Position numbers and translations under genes: made by a program. Shown one piece after another: positions 6,913 through 7,419 of a stretch of DNA of 7,419 nucleotides; position 1 is the stretch's first letter; the number at the start of each line of letters is the position of its first letter. The notes beneath the pieces are model-generated. The model searched no databases and was not told the origin of the DNA. It saw nothing but the letters and a program-made list of their open reading frames with translations. The stretch comes from Planctomycetaceae bacterium (lineage in GTDB: Bacteria > Planctomycetota > Planctomycetia > Pirellulales > JAEUIK01), in contig WGDQ01000229.1 in the NCBI GenBank assembly GCA_015493185.1, forward strand, positions 1-7,419. Reading direction: 5' to 3'.

Positions 6913-6920
6913 CCTCCTTT
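6913..6920 (-). promoter_or_regulatory. Orphan strong Shine-Dalgarno sequence
   Basis: AAAGGAGG on the minus strand, preceded by more A residues. No ATG lies within normal reach. The nearest usable codon is the GTG at 6900, in a different frame from the large cytochrome gene. The candidate starts of that gene are about 100-150 nt further on. Confidence 0.35.
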
Positions 6921-7080
6921 TTTTCGTAACGCGTCAAGGCCATCGAACGCACATCATCGACGCTCTGCTGAAGAATTGGCCCGTTATTTCGGCCAGTCCG
7001 TTCGTCGGCGGCGGTCTGGCCCTTCTTCAAGTCGAGCAGCAGAAGCTCTGCTTCAGAAGGTGTCTTTCAAAATCCATTTC

Positions 7081-7121
7081 CGGCTTCGATCGCCAGCAGG
7101 TCTCTCAGGAATTGGAAGCCG
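7081..7121 (-). repeat. Inverted repeat directly after the DUF1553 stop codon
   Basis: CGGCTTC (7081-7087) and GAAGCCG (7115-7121) are perfect 7-bp inverted arms around a 27-nt loop, and the outer arm touches the TAA of the DUF1553 gene. No T-run follows, so it is a weak terminator candidate or a 3'-end stabilising stem at best. Confidence 0.35.
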
Positions 7122-7418
7122 TTAATGGTTGAACAAAAACTCTTTGCTGCTGAGGACGCTCCAAAACAAGTCTTCAATCGCCGCGCGACGCTGCTCGGCG
7201 GGTGTGGACCGGAGCACCTCCAGCAGTTGCTGTCGTTCTTTTGTTGTGGGGCGGCGGCAAAGGGCCAGCAGATACAACTCATCGACAATCTGCTCGTCGG
7301 AATAGCCGGCCTCGATCCACTGCGCGGGGCGGCTGTTGGAGGCCGCCAACTTCTTGTTCAGGGTATCGCCGTTGGAGATGTGCAACACCTGTACGATGGT
7401 AGGCTCGTCGGTCCGCTC
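7122..7418 (-). CDS. DUF1553 (PSD1) domain protein, C-terminal end only
   Basis: The last 98 residues of a gene that begins beyond the right edge; base 7419 is part of an incomplete codon. The fragment has the typical DUF1553 ending: VLHISNGDTLNKKLA near the start, then an amphipathic stretch EQIVDELYLLALCRRPT, and finally DLFWSVLSSKEFLFNH immediately before TAA. In Planctomycetes this domain usually ends a long exported protein with an N-terminal cytochrome c-like domain and DUF1549. Those parts are outside the window, so the full architecture is assumed, not seen. Its biochemical function is not established. It precedes the cytochrome/WD40 gene in the same direction by about 340 bp, an association that suggests a shared role, possibly in the envelope. 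Confidence 0.9.
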   Translation of the reverse strand, partial: ERTDEPTIVQVLHISNGDTLNKKLAASNSRPAQWIEAGYSDEQIVDELYLLALCRRPTTKERQQLLEVLRSTPAEQRRAAIEDLFWSVLSSKEFLFNH

Positions 7419-7419
7419 G

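Larger units (their letters stand above)
6779..7121. other. Spacer between the DUF1553 gene and the cytochrome/WD40 gene
   Basis: No established gene is seen. In the transcribed direction it begins with an inverted repeat touching the DUF1553 stop codon, and later carries the strong Shine-Dalgarno AAAGGAGG (6913-6920) and a possible 30-codon ORF. DUF1553 genes in Planctomycetes are often followed by a DUF1501 gene; neither a DUF1501 gene nor a remnant of one is recognisable here. The frame of the large protein stays open to an ATG at 7030, but the residues encoded (rich in K, R, A and G) show no domain. Confidence 0.55.

Noticed and set aside
6779..7030. N-terminal extension of the cytochrome protein to the ATG at 7030
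   Set aside because: It would place about 84 charged residues before the signal peptide, which would prevent normal export; a start near 6778 fits better.

Overview
The window is high-GC DNA, and every gene I can support lies on the minus strand. In transcription order they are: the 3' end of a DUF1553 (PSD1) gene, a very large exported cytochrome c/WD40/PPC protein, hemB, and hemL, which runs off the left edge. The combination of DUF1553, a planctomycete-type cytochrome c with a CxxCH motif, a WD40 propeller and PPC domains is characteristic of Planctomycetes (Pirellulales-like). This assignment rests on gene content, not on a marker gene.

Layout from right to left. 7122-7418 encodes the last 98 residues of a DUF1553 protein. 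6779-7121 is a gene-poor spacer with an inverted repeat against the DUF1553 stop codon and an orphan strong Shine-Dalgarno that may serve a 30-codon leader ORF. 2930-6778 encodes a protein of about 1282 residues: signal peptide, Ala/Pro-rich linker, mono-heme cytochrome c, seven WD40 repeats, TIG-like and PPC domains (the second PPC split by an insertion of about 100 residues), and two Ig-like C-terminal domains. 2554-2929 is non-coding, with an 89-bp imperfect hairpin element and three tandem 18-bp repeats just upstream of hemB. 1501-2553 is hemB. 1180-1500 is a spacer with a likely terminator and two pairs of direct repeats, each with a 21-bp period. 1-1179 is hemL without its C-terminus.

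How the genes fit together: hemL makes 5-aminolevulinate by the C5 pathway, and hemB condenses two of these into porphobilinogen, so the two are successive enzymes of tetrapyrrole synthesis. The upstream genes encode probable envelope proteins, one of which needs covalent heme. The link between the halves (heme supply beside a heme consumer) is an inference from position only. The spacers with repeats and the candidate terminator argue against one simple operon.

I found no CRISPR array, transposase, tRNA, rRNA or defence system. The most unusual material is the short repeats in the spacers around hemB and hemL and the domain layout of the giant cytochrome protein.
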